From Pseudo-nitzschia pungens (taxonomy: Eukaryota; Bacillariophyta; Bacillariophyceae; Bacillariales; Bacillariaceae): DNA of 64,000 nt. Of the stretch, positions 40,897 through 52,240 are shown piece after piece. Every line of letters starts with the position of its first letter. Position 1 is the first letter of the stretch. Made by a program: the position numbers and the translations under genes. Under the pieces are notes generated by a model. It ran no database searches. It worked only from the letters and a program-made list of their open reading frames with translations, and was not told the origin of the DNA. The stretch is from contig CM074759.1 of assembly GCA_037355855.1 (NCBI GenBank), positions 2,542,001-2,606,000 on the forward strand. The letters run 5' to 3'.

Positions 40897-41566
40897 AAGC
40901 TGAGCGCAGCTCAGCTCTGTATCGTAGCGTGACAGTGCTTCGATATCTCGTACAGTGCTGTAGGCCCAGTACTGTATTCTACGGAGTAGCGTAGCGCACG
41001 GAGTAGCGTAGCGCACGGAGTAGCGTAGCGCACGGAGTAGCGTAGCGCACGGAGTAGCGTTAGCACTTAATTAGATCTAATCGTGTGCTAACTTGCTCAC
41101 CTAATGACTGTCTGGGTCAGGTATCCGGTCATAGTACCAATTGTACATCAATGACCTCACCCCGGCGGTAGCATAGTATGGTAGCATGGTAGGTTAGCAT
41201 ATCCAGTATCTCGTAGCATTAGCAACCCTAACCCTGTAGCACTCAGCTACACTGTGCTAGTACGGGTGCTATACCCGGGGTATGTACAACTGGTACAAAT
41301 CCTATGCGAGGACCCTGGTATCTTGGAGTTAGCACCCCATACCATATAGAATAAGCCTGTTGCTAAGCCTGTTGCTAAGCCTGTTGCTAAGCCTGTTGCT
41401 AAGCCTGTTGCTAAGCCTGTTGCTAGGTGCTTATGCTAGATATTAGCACACAGATCTAGCACTTAGCTCAGCTCCTGTAGTTAGTTACTGGATGCTAGCG
41501 CATGTAGCCCCAGTACACTTTCCTACACAGTAGCCTTAGCACAGTCCATAGCATCTTGAATATCAA
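40897..41566. repeat. Dispersed repeat J (right arm)
   Basis: Inverted copy of 36274-36942, with four rather than five 17-bp units (near 40980-41060) and six rather than four 12-bp units (near 41350-41425). Confidence 0.75.
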
Positions 41567-41829
41567 CATATGATCCTAGCAAGCTACAACCCCGAAAGCT
41601 TGGACCTTTCCCAATCCTACAAGTCAATCCTAATGGCACTGTGAAACTGCAGAGATCCCCTTCAGTGGTTGAAACAGTGAACATCCGGAAGATTACTCCG
41701 TACCAAGACCCAATCGAGTCCCCAACAAATGAATTCCCCGATCTTCAGTCTAGCCAATCAGAGGACTCAGATTGCTCAATGAGCCATTGGACGGCTTAAT
41801 TTTGGGATTCGTTCAATCATGAGGCACTA
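41567..41829 (+). pseudogene. pol: Gypsy element I: integrase C-terminal tail (right arm)
   Basis: Plus-strand copy of the fragment at 36017-36273, ending SMSHWTA with TAA near 41798, then 3' UTR to the LTR at 41830. Confidence 0.85.
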
Positions 41830-42432
41830 TGTAACATGCTAGCGTACGCTAGTAGTGTTACGAATTAATAATTAATCGAATCCCACATAGGATTTGAATA
41901 TAAAAGATATTCAAGTGTGGATATCCGGGATATACAAGCGAGCATGCAGAAGAGAGCGATTATACGATTAAGGTTACATACAAGATATATATAATATACA
42001 GGAACGGATATCATTATACGATTAAGGTTACATACGTCCGAAAACTGGTTCGCGACCCATCGCGACCAATCGCGACCGGATCGCGACCCAATCGCGACTT
42101 GTCTAAAAAAAACGCGACCCCAATTTTTTATTTCACAACCTTTTTTCCATTATTCTCCACTTTTTTCCATTATTCTCAACCACATTTCTCCCTTTTCTCA
42201 ACTCCCCCAACGTGTCGACGGAAATGTTCTGTTCTAGACCCTGACATTCAGTCCCTCTTCACATTTTCATTCCATTTTACACATTTGACACACTTGACTC
42301 AACACAACAAATAATTTTTAATCCAATTTACTTCAATCACACAAAAGTGTTTCGTCACGCACCTTTGTCAACTTTTTTTTTCAGTGGTGTCACATCACAT
42401 ACCGGAATCGCATCACAAAAACACACACCACC

Positions 42433-42738
42433 ATGCCGAAAGCTTCCTCCGACCCAAGGCACTTTGCCAATGAGCCCAGAATACCCAAGACATTCCAATG
42501 TCGCAACTGCATTGCCTCCGGAAGAAGAAGAAAATCAAAATCCTTCAAGGGATACAAACAAGAATCGAGCCACTTTCACACCTACCGATATGTATCTCAA
42601 GGCCTCTCCAGGCATCTCTATTCCAACAGTGATTGCCGAACTTATTATGTTAAGAACGATCTTATGGATTTTATTTCTTCTGCGAAAGCCGAAGTCACCC
42701 TCCCTTTGGTCCGACACACACCATCACAGTATGGACTG
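42433..42738 (+). CDS. Conserved zinc-finger-like small ORF of element F'
   Basis: It starts MPKASSDPRHFANEPRIPKT at an ATG in context CCACCATGCCG. C23-x2-C26, the basic run GRRRKSKSFKGYK and GLSRHLYSNSDC (H61, C68) align without gaps with the ORF at 19845. C55 of F is Ser here, so C23, C26, H61 and C68 are the better zinc-ligand candidates. Similarity ends around residue 95, just before the array. As in F the frame runs on into array sequence (to 42981). The boundary given marks the conserved part. A possible first exon of an unrecognised transposon gene. Confidence 0.6.
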
Positions 42739-42754
42739 ACAATGACACTAGGCA

Positions 42755-44535
42755 GCAAGCAGCAACACGTCGATAATACAGGGGGGACAGCAAGCAGCAG
42801 CAACGCGTCGATAATACAGGGGGGGGACAGCAAGCAGCAGCAACGCGTCGATAATACAGGGGGGACAGCAAGCAGCAAGCAGCAACGCGTCGATAATACA
42901 GGGGGGACAGCAAGCAGCAGCAACGCGTCGATAATACAGGGGGGGGTCAGCACGCATCAAGCAGCAGCAACGCGTCGATAGTACGAGGGGGGACAGCAAG
43001 CAGCAACGCGTCGATAATACAGGGGGGACAGCAAGCAGCAACAAGCAGCAGCAACGCGTCGATAATACAGGGGGGACAGCAAGCAGCAGCAACGCGTCGA
43101 TAATACAGGGGGGACAGCAAGCAGCAGCAACGCGTCGATAATACAGGGGGGACAGCAAGAAGCAGCAAGCAGATAGAGGTGATGAGTGAACGAGGCAATC
43201 AAAAAATTCGATTTTCCAGTACAAATTGTAGAGGGATTTATGTCGAAAAAGAAATTTATACAGGGGGACAGCAAGCAGCAGCAAGCAGCAACGCGTCGAT
43301 AATACAGGGGGGGACAGCAAGCAGCAAGCAGCAACGAACGCGTCGACAATACAGGGGGGACAGCAAGCAGCAAGCAGCAACCAACGCGTCGATAATACAG
43401 GGGGGACAGCAAGCGGCAAGCAGCAACGCGTCGATAATACAGGAGAGGGGACAGCAAGCAGCAAGCAGCAACGCGTCGATAATACAGGGGGGACAGCAAG
43501 CAGCAACCACGCGTCGATATTACAGGGGGGACAGCAAGCAGCAACCACGCGTCGATATTACAGGGGGGACAGCAAGCAGCAACCACGCGTCGATAATACA
43601 GGGGGGACAGCAAGCAGCAGCAACGCGTCCATAATACAGGGGGGGGGACAGCAAGCAGCAGCAACGCGTCCATAATACAGGGGGGGGGACAGCAAGCAGC
43701 AGCAACGCGTCCATAATACAGGGGGGACAGCAAGCAGCAGCAAGCAGCAACGCGTCGATAATACAGCGGGGGACAGCAAGCAGCAGCAACGCGTCGATAA
43801 TACAAACGCGTTGATAATACAGGGGGGGGACAGCAAACAGCAACCAACGCGTCGATAATACAGGGGGGACAGCAAGCAGCAAGCAGCAACGCGTCGATAA
43901 TACAGGAGAGGGGACAGCAAGCAGCAAGCAGCAACGCGTCGATAATACAGGGGGGACAGCAAGCAGCAAGCAGCAACGCGTTGATAATACAGGGGGGGAC
44001 AGCAAGCAGCAGCAATGGGTCGATAATACAAACGCGTCGATAATACAGGCGGGGGGACAGCAAGCAGCAGCAACGCGTCGATAATACAGGGGGGACAGCA
44101 AGCAGCAACCAACGCGTTGATATTACAGGGGGGGGACAGCAAGCAGCAACGAACGCGTCGAAAATACAGGGGGGACAGCAAGCAGCAAGCAGCAACAAAC
44201 GCGTTGACAATACAGGGGGGACAGCAAGCAGCAACGAACGCGTCGAAAATACAGGGGAGACAGCAAGTAGCAAGCAGCAAGCAGCAACGAACACGTCGAC
44301 AATACAGGGGGGACAGCAAGCAGCAACGAACGCGTCGAAAATACAGGGGAGACAGCAAGTAGCAAGCAGCAAGCAGCAACGAACACGTCGACAATACAGG
44401 GGGGACAGCAAGCAGCAACGAACGCGTCGAAAATACAGGGGGGACAGCAAGCAGCAAGCAGCAAGCAGCAACGAACGCGTCGACAATACAGGGGGGACAG
44501 CAAGCAGCAGCAACGCGTCGATAATACAGGGGGGA
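42755..44535. repeat. ~38-bp G-run tandem array in element F'
   Basis: The longest of the three arrays, with the AT-rich insert block at 43190-43260. Variants include TCCATAATACAG, TCGAAAATACAG, GACAATACAG and TTGATAATACAG. It ends GGGGGGATAATACACGAGAA followed by TATTTTTAAAGAACT, as does the G array (28745-28785). Confidence 0.9.
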
Positions 44536-44965
44536 TAATACACGAGAATATTTTTAAAGAACTATCGCCGTCTTTCGATCGTATCGGTTGTTCCCCTCTT
44601 CAACAATCGTATCGGTCGTTTGTCGTTCGTCGTCGTCGTCGTCCTTGAAATCGTCGTTGCTCTTCGTTTCGATCGTGTTTGTCGTCCTTGAAGTCGTCGT
44701 TGCTCTTCGCTTCGATCGTCTTCGTCGTTGCTCTTTGCTACGATCTGTGTGTGGTTGTACGGTTGTACAAAATAAACAACGGGCGGTTAGTCGTCATCGT
44801 CGTCCCGGTCGTCATCGTCGTCCCGGTCGTCGTCGTCAGCTCGCTCGTCATCGTCGTCCCCCTCTTCTACGATCGTACCTTCGTCATACCTTTTAGTGTC
44901 TTCGGTCTTCGTTGTTCCGATCGTCTTTGTCGTCCTCTGCAGGTTCGTTCGCGCGTCGTACTCGT
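44536..44965. repeat. CGTCGT tract of element F'
   Basis: CGTCGTCGTCGTCC and CATCGTCGTCCCGGTC repeats, equivalent in position to 21331-21877 of F. No gene. Confidence 0.75.
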
Positions 44966-45163
44966 AGATATCTGGGTAAGCCAGGTGATTCGAGGACTGC
45001 AGCCCACCCTACCTTGATAGCAAAAGAAAACGGTAACAAGGATTTCAAGAGTGATCAGTTCTATACTTTCTTTGCCGTTTGTCTCTCCAAGATGGTACCA
45101 GGCGCCTCGTGGTTCACTTTCAACTGGACCGGCCAGAAAATTCCAACGCCGAAACGAAAATGA
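44966..45163 (+). CDS. Conserved exon-like block of element F'
   Basis: It follows a CTCGTAG possible splice acceptor. It reads YLGKPGDSRTAAHPTLIAKE, FKSDQFYTFFAVCLSKMVPG and FTFNWTGQKIPTPKRK before TGA at 45161. It differs from the F copy by a one-codon indel and scattered substitutions. In-frame indel and peptide conservation favour past selection on the protein. Not recognised. Confidence 0.5.
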   Translation, partial: RYLGKPGDSRTAAHPTLIAKENGNKDFKSDQFYTFFAVCLSKMVPGASWFTFNWTGQKIPTPKRK

Positions 45164-45630
45164 AAATTATGACACATCCTTCACGAGGGAGATGTGGGGC
45201 GGAAAATACAGGATACGTTGAATCTCAAAATTCACCACTATGTTGTCGTACCTTACAGTAGTAGTCTACAGTACTGGGTGTACAGGCTGAGTGAAAAAAA
45301 TGACATCAATGTAGTACGTAGATTCTGGTAGTGAGTCTACTGGCTGAGTACAACAAAAAATGACTGGTGGTGAGTACATGCCCGTACCTAGTAGTACGTA
45401 CCGAAAGTACGTATAGACAGTACATATTACTGCTGGTACATATTAGAGCCTTCCCCGTAGTGGCATTATAAGATGGCAAGACCCCCTCATTAGCAGTAGC
45501 CGACAGTAATAGTGGCACTTTGGTAGGCCTGTAATGTGGTGTTGTTGGTTCAAGTCCCATCATGGGAATGTCTTTTGCTACATCACGATGCAATAGAAAT
45601 ATTTTTGCTGCGAAGCATTTGTCACCAGGT
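45164..45630. ncRNA. Non-coding region of F' with tRNA-like B box
   Basis: GGTTCAAGTCC at 45547-45557, with GAGCCTTCCCC and GGCATTATAA upstream as in F and G. No full cloverleaf. Confidence 0.4.
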
Positions 45631-46700
45631 GATCTATTCAGTTATTCAATGGTGACATCCATACCATTGGTGATTTTTGAATACTTCTTTTTGCATACTC
45701 TTGCCCATGCATAGGATGAGAAATATTCACACTGGAATCACAAAATATTGACTAGATTCATTCACATATTTGATTTTACAGCAGTTTCTACTAAATGCTG
45801 CGGTACTGGGCCAAATATTAATTATTCAGTGGTGACATCCAAATTATAGGTGATTTTTGAATACTTCTTTTTGCATACTCTTGCCCATGCATAGGATGAG
45901 AAATATTCACACTGGAATCACACAAATATTGGCCAGCATTCATTCTAGATATGTGATTTGGTACTTTTTTCTAGTAAATTCTCCAGTAGTTGGAACAAAT
46001 ATTAATTATTCTGTGGTGACACCCAAATTATTGGTGATTTTTGAATACTTCTTTTTGCATAGTCTTGCCCATGCACAGGATGAGGAAATATTCACACTGG
46101 AATCACACAAATATTGGCCAGCATTCATTCTGATATGTGATTTGGTACTTTTTTCTACTAAATTCCGCAGTAGTGGGACAAATATTAATTATTCAGTGGT
46201 GACACCCAAATTATAGGTGATTTTTGAATACTTCTTTTTGCATAGTCTTGCCCATGCACAGTATGAGGAATATTCACACTGGAATCACACAACTATTGGC
46301 CGCATTCATTCAGATATGTGATTTGCTACTTTTTTCTAGTGAATTCCGCAGTAGTTGACCAAATATTAATTATTCAGTGGTGACACCCATACCATTTGTG
46401 ATTTTTGAATACTTCTTTTTGCATACTCTTGCCCATGGCATAGGATGAGGAAATATTCAAACTGGAATCACACAAAGATTGGCCAGATTCATTCAGATAT
46501 GTGATTTTACAGTATTTTCTAGTAAATTCCGCAGTAGTGGGACCAACTACTAATTATTCAGTGGTGACATCCCAAATTATAGGTGATTTTTGAATACTTC
46601 TTTTTGAATAGTCTTGCCCATGCATAGGATGAGAAATATTCACACTGGAATCACACAAAGAATGGCCAGATTCATTCAGATATTTGATTTGATGGTATAT
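45631..46700. repeat. 181-bp satellite in element F'
   Basis: About six monomers with small indels relative to F (units of about 181-186 bp), containing the same GCCCATGCATAGGATGAG and CACTGGAATCACA words. Shorter and less regular than in F and G. Confidence 0.9.
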
Positions 46701-48370
46701 TCACTGAGGTAGTACTATTCTTGCTGCTTGTAGTAGTAGTACAGTTATACACTGCTGCTACATACTACTGCAGTGCGTAGGTAGTAGTACATAAGAGGTA
46801 GTCCAAAATTATGGCGCAGCGGGGCTGGCTCTCTGTGGTTTAGGTGGCGCGCGATATCACCATCATCAGCTTTCTACTGGTTTCTACTATTACTTCAGTA
46901 CGGTACATACTACTAGTAGTAACTCTACTGCTATCATGTAGAAGAAATCAATTCTCGGCAAACACATGCATGACAGAAAATGCATGTGTCGTAAATCTTA
47001 CTTCACATAATTTTGGGTCGGAACGGAACAAGAAAGACGGCAACTGAAATATAATGAGATGGAAATGGTAAGTGAACCACATCAAGGTTGGAGGAGGTAT
47101 TAATAATGGATTTTGATTCGTCTAACTGTGCATCATTGACTTGCCTGCTTGCTCCTGATAGGGAGGCGACCGCAACTGCTGATGAAATAGGATGCAACGG
47201 CAAATGAAATATAATGCAACGGTGAGTGAAGCACATCAAGATCTGGGGTATTGATAATGGATTTCAATTGTTCTAATTCTGCACTTGAGTTGCCTGCTTG
47301 CTACTGATAGGGAAGAATCAACTTTAATTCGACGGGGCAACTGAAAAATGATGTGAAAAATGATGCAAAAAATGATGCGACGGGGCAACTGACACATATT
47401 GCGATCGCAAGACAAATATGATGGGATCGCAACTGACAAAATGATGCGATTGCAACTGATGAAATATGATGCGATGTGAGGAGACCTTTACTGGCAGTAC
47501 AGATACCGGTATGGATGAAATTATCACGATGACCATTATTTAAAAATCGTTTGAACCAAAATTTGTGTGGTGTGCATGAGGACGAAGACGATCGGAGCAA
47601 AGAGCAACAACGATTTCAAGGACGACGAAGACGATCGAAGCGAAGAGCAACGACGATTTCAGAGAGGACGACGAAGCCAATCAAAGCGAAGAGCAACGAC
47701 AATTTCAGAGAGGACGACGATTTCAGGGAGGACGACGAAGAGGAAGGCAATTTGGAGCGAAGAGCAACGACGACTTCAGGGAGGACGAAGACGATCGAAG
47801 CGAGAAGCAACGAAGACTTCAAGGACGACGAAGACGAGGACGATCGAAACGAAGAGCGACGACGATTTCAAGGACGACTACTTCTTTTAACGAACCAAAA
47901 TTTGTGTGTGCGTGTGTGAGAAAATTGAACAGAGAATAAACAATTATTAGAGTAATATCAATATTTATCAAAAGAAAGACTCATATTTTGCTTCATAGTG
48001 TTTCAAAATTTTTTTTCATGGGGGTCGCGATTCCTGGGCTTCGGGTAATAATTGTGATTTTTGTGATGAATTTCTTGAGGGGTGTGATGGGAAATACTTT
48101 GTGTCGGGATGAGAAATCAATTTTTGGGAGTGAATTTCTGCAACAGTCTCATAATATATAATGATGGTAGGGTCAGTAATAATGAGTCAGATTGAAAAAA
48201 AATTTGGGTCGAGTTTGAATTTTATTTTTTTTATTTTTTTTTCTCGCAATTGAGGTAGTATCTGGGTCGCGATTGGGGTTGCGAATCGCGAGAGAGCTAG
48301 GAATCGAGCTACGTCAAAATGAGCCAGGAATAAATCGCGACCCCCCTAAATAAATTCTTGGGAGGGGTCG
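46701..48370. other. Right third of F': CAACTG-type units, GACGA array and AT-rich end
   Basis: The 46800-47030 block matches F (TTACTTCACATAATTTTG). Degenerate ATGATGCGA..GCAACTGA units occur at 47330-47480. A GACGAAGACGATCGAAGCGA-type array lies at 47575-47880, followed by AT-rich non-coding DNA and the subterminal region shared with F. The Arg/Glu/Asp frames at 47551-47919 are repeat products. Confidence 0.7.
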
Positions 48371-48548
48371 CGAACCAGTTTTCGGACGTACAAGATATAT
48401 ATAATATACAAGGACAGATATCCTATAAAGAGGTCGCGATGACATCATCGCTCATTATTCCCCCTCTTTAATTTGAATCCCATCTCGTAAAGTATGAAAT
48501 AACACACAATTTAATACTACTCCGAATTTTCTACCTTAGAGTGTTACA

Positions 48549-49517
48549 ACTTCCTTCACCTAGCAAAGATCAACCTCCTATTCAACAAGGACGCAGTCCA
48601 GTGGATGGATTGAACCATCCCCATGAAAGATACCTCTCTGTACCAAACAGCAAATCATACTATGCTCATGGAAGAACTAGAGGATGCTGAACTCTTTGCT
48701 GATGATCCCTCCTTCGCTAATCTGTACAAGTCCAAGGTTATCCTAGACAGAGCCTACCAAGAAACAGATCCATCCACAGTGGCACAGCAACAGTCCCACA
48801 TGTCCAAAGCAGAACAGCAGCAGTTCCAAGCAATACTAAACAAGTACCCGAACGCCTTCAATGGAGAACTTGGAAAGTATCCACACAAGAAGATATCTCT
48901 AAGACTGAAGCCCGGATCCAGGCCCATACACAAGAAGCCATACCCAGTGGCATACAAGCGCAAGGACCTATTCAAAAGGGAGCTCCAGAATCTTTGTAAT
49001 GATGGAGTACTCAAACGCTGCACCGGACCAGCTGAATGGGCCTTTCCAACCTTCATCATACCAAAGAAAGACAATAGAGTAAGATGGGTATCAGACTTCA
49101 GAGAACTCAATGAACTCCTTGAAAGAAGACCATATCCTATACCACGAATACAGGATATCATGAACAAGAGAGGCAAGTACACTCACTTCACCAAGATTGA
49201 CTTGTCCATGCAATACTACTGCTTTGAACTGGATGATGCGAGCAAGAAAGTATGTACCATAGTCAACCCATATGGATGCTATGAGTACCAGCGCCTACCA
49301 ATGGGAGTTAAAGTCTCCCCAGATGTAGCTCAACAGCTCATGGAAGACATACTACAAGATACTGATTGCACTGTCTACATTGATGATATTGGAATATGGA
49401 CTAATGGATCCTTTGACTTACACATGAAGACCATTGACAAAATTCTAGACCGGCTCAACCAAAATGGACTTAAATGCAACCCACTCAAGTGTGATTGGGC
49501 TGTACAAGAGACTGACT
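48549..49517 (+). pseudogene. pol: Gypsy element H: reverse transcriptase (right-arm copy)
   Basis: Inverted duplicate of 34685-35653. It reads from the protease tail, with the TGA at 48611-48613, through [32 protein letters not shown] and the YIDD box to CDWAVQETD. It ends abruptly at the duplication boundary 49517. The catalytic YIDD is intact. Confidence 0.88.
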
Positions 49518-49555
49518 AGCGCACGGAGTAGTGTTAGCGCTTAATTAGATCTAAT
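49518..49555. repeat. Repeat J scrap at the inverted-duplication boundary
   Basis: AGCGCACGGAGTAGTGTTAG ... TTAGATCTAAT matches 41040-41085 of J in the same orientation. It joins the end of the right arm to a truncated LTR and is a breakpoint signature. Confidence 0.8.
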
Positions 49556-49745
49556 TTATATGATATCCGTTCCTGTATATTATATATATCTTGTATGTAA
49601 CCTTAATCGTATAATCGCTCTCTTCTGCATGCTCGCTTGTATATCCCGGATATCCACACTTGAATATCTTTTATATTCAAATCCTATGTGGGATTCGATT
49701 AATTATTAATTCGTAACACTACTAGCGTACGCTAGCATGTTACAT
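49556..49745 (-). repeat. Truncated 3' LTR of gypsy element L
   Basis: It contains the ATATGATATCCGTTCCTG to CATGTTACA part of the LTR and lacks the first ~120 bp present in 55226-55534. It is followed by the usual TAGTGCCTCATGATTG. Confidence 0.88.
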
Positions 49746-49774
49746 AGTGCCTCATGATTGAACGAATCCCAAAA

Positions 49775-50512
49775 TTAAGCCGTCCAATGGCTCATTGAGC
49801 AATCTGAGTCCTCTGATTGGCTAGACTGAAGATCGGGGAATTCATTTGTTGGGGACTCGATCGGGTCTTGGTATGGAGAGATCTTCCGGATGTTCACTGT
49901 TTCAACCACTGAAGGGGATCTCTGCAGTTTCACAGTTCCATTCGGATTGACTTGTATGATTGGGAATGGTCCAAGCTTTCGGGGCTGTAGCTTGCTAGGG
50001 TCAGGTTCTTGCACCCATACCTTATCATTGGGTTTGAAGGTATGATTGATTCTCTTGGCATTATCTCTGAGTAGGTTCTTGTTAATACCCTGTTGCTGGA
50101 GCTGTTGCAGCGCCAATAGGTTGGATGTCAATGGTAGGTCAACTAGCATGTCCCTGTTGAATACCAGGGACCCTGGAGATGCCTGAAGGGCTGCATTGAC
50201 AGCACACCTGGACGCGTGCATGCATGTCGAGAGGGCATTGTCCATAAGTTGGCTAGCCCTGGTGTTGACTTGAGGGGGATTAACATGTACTAGGACTCTG
50301 AGAATATCAGCTACGGTATGATGGACCCTTTCACAGATGGCATTAGACTGGGGATTCTTCACTGTTGTAGGGGCCGACTGTATTCCATACTGCTTGAGGG
50401 TAGTTTGGAACTCAGCTCCTAAGAATTCACCACCATTATCATGAACACATCTGATAGGTCTTCGGCACCTTGAGAGCCAACAGTTCTTGAATTTATCTGA
50501 TACATGTTGCAA
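49775..50512 (-). pseudogene. pol: Gypsy element L: integrase C-terminal part
   Basis: The frame reads from HVSDKFKNCWLSRCRRPIRC through CVHDNGGEF, NPQSNAICERVHH, a GPF module and the SMSHWTA terminus. It is preceded on the minus strand by a second, overlapping integrase segment (50513-51040). About 470 bp of integrase thus occur twice in tandem, with the junction in the word GTTGCAAGTAAAGC. Confidence 0.85.
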
Positions 50513-52240
50513 GTAAAGCAGCATTCACAGCACACCTGGAGGCATGCATGCATGTCGCGAGGGCATTATCCATGAGCTGACTGGCCCTGGTATTGACTTG
50601 AGGAGGATTGACATGTACTAGGACTCTGAGGATATCAGCAACTGTATGATGGGCTCTTTCACAGATGGCATTTGACTGGGGATTCTTCACTGTTGTAGGG
50701 GCCGACTGTATTCCATACTGCTTGAGGGTAGTTTGGAACTCAGCTCCTAAGAATTCACCACCATTATCATGAACACATCTGATAGGTCTTGGATATCTTG
50801 AGAGCCAGCAATTCTTGAATTGGTCTGATACATGTTGTGAGGACTTGTCCCTGATTCTGATGATTTCCAGGAGGTTGGTAACCGGATCAATACAGGTTAA
50901 TGTCTTGAAGTTGTAGTTCTTGCCCTGAGCTGTAATCTTCCAGGGGCCTATGAGGTCAACGTGCACCTCATTAAATGGTGATAATGGCGCTTCTTTTGGT
51001 GGGAGCTTCCCATACTTGGAGTGTTGATTCTTCTATTTGATGCAGTTGTCTGGGCAGTTGTAGGACTTGCATAGGTTAGATAAGTTATCTGCATAGAAGC
51101 GAGATGAGACAGTTTGATATAGTCTGGTGGATCCACAATGACCCAACAGGAGATGGTACCACCGGATGGTAGCATTGATAAGAGAGCTTGTTATGTATAT
51201 TCTCCAATTGTCGGGATTGGACTGGTTGGCATAGCAGAGAATGTTGTTGCCTTCTAGTTCTTGGTAGAAGAAGGCTTTGGATTGAATCTTGAACTTGATG
51301 GTATGGTCCTTTTGTTGATGAAGATAAATATTGGCATAGTTCACCGGGCATTCCAGATCCTGGTTGTTTGGTAGATTGACTAGGCACTCATTGTTCAGCA
51401 GGCAGGCTTGTAGTTCCTGGTCTGCGTCATTACATAAGTGCCTGAATAGGTTGGGGAACTCTGTTAGAAACAGTTCTTCATCTTGCTTGGGGACTTCAAG
51501 TTGCAAAAAATCCACAAGAGTGCCCTTTTCAAGGGCTTTCTTCCCCTCAGTAGGTGGATCCATCCGGGGGAGCCTGGAGAAGGCATCAGCAAGAACATTC
51601 TTCTTGCCTTCCACATAAGTGAGATTGACACCGAATTCTTCGAGGAATAGTCTCCACCGGAGGACTCGTTGGACTGAAAGGGTTCGGAAGGTAAGGTTCT
51701 TATGGTCAGTGTATACATTGATGACTCCTCCGAGGAGCATCTTTCTGTACTCTTTGCAGCAGAGTACAATTGCAAGGAGTTCTTTCTCCATGGTTGTATA
51801 GTTCTTTTGGGCGTCAGATAGTTTCTTGGACCAGTATGCAATCGGCTTGCCGTCTTGTAGTATGGCAGCACCGAGTTGTAGGTCTGAGGCATCAGTGTAC
51901 AGTTCAAAGGGCTTGTTAAGGTCTGGATAGGTATTCAGCGCATCCGCTGCTACCATGGCTTTCATCTCTTCAAAGGCTTGATCTTGAGCCGGACCCCAAG
52001 TGAAAGCTGAGGGAGGTTTCCTTTTGCCCTTGATGGCAGCTGCTTGAGAAGGTTTCTTCTTGGGGCCACCGGTGATATCAAAGAGGGGAGCTAGGATATG
52101 GGATCTGCGCCGCCACATATCCCTGTAGTATCCAACAGCTCCTAGGAATGACTTGACTTGTGTTACAGTTCTTGGTCAATCCATGTGTAGGATGGCTTCA
52201 ATCTTTTTCCTCCAAGGCTTAACTGCTGTAGGCGTCATCC
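50513..52240 (-). pseudogene. pol: Gypsy element L: RNase H and integrase N-terminal part
   Basis: RNase H (YTDASDLQLGAAI, TTMEKELLAIVL, NVLADAFSRLP) then integrase zinc half (WYHLLLGHCG, CPDNC) and catalytic core up to a partial copy of NPQSNAICERAHH. Stops: TAG at 51033-51035 (Tyr codon in other copies) and TGA at 52176-52178 (Arg codon CGA in element C). Downstream it runs into the duplicated integrase at 50512. Confidence 0.88.

Larger units (their letters stand above)
42035..48388. mobile_element. Giant CGTC-ended element F' (6,354 bp, TSD TA)
   Basis: Ends are CGTCCGAAAACTGGTTCGCG followed by ACCC, a perfect 24-bp inverted repeat at the two ends. TA flanks both sides (42033-42034 and 48389-48390). 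The uninterrupted LTR in the left arm (35800-35880) shows the empty site, so this insertion happened after the inverted duplication. Contents parallel F: CGCGACC-rich end, MPKASS ORF, G-run array, CGTC tract, exon-like block, B box, 181-bp satellite, CAACTG-type units, then a GACGAAGACGATCG array. No transposase is seen. Confidence 0.9.
41830..48548 (+). repeat. LTR of gypsy element I (right arm), interrupted by F'
   Basis: LTR sequence 41830-42034 and 48391-48548. The break falls at ACATA/CAAG, where TA is duplicated around element F'. Joined, it matches the left-arm LTR 35654-36016. Confidence 0.9.
39370..49517. repeat. Right arm of the large inverted duplication (contains element F')
   Basis: Inverted copy of 34685-38469, interrupted only by F' (42035-48388 plus a TA duplicate). 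Without F' it is 3,792 bp against 3,785 bp for the left arm. The 7-bp difference equals two extra 12-bp units minus one 17-bp unit in the J repeat. It ends at 49517 within GACTGACT of the H reverse transcriptase. Confidence 0.95.
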
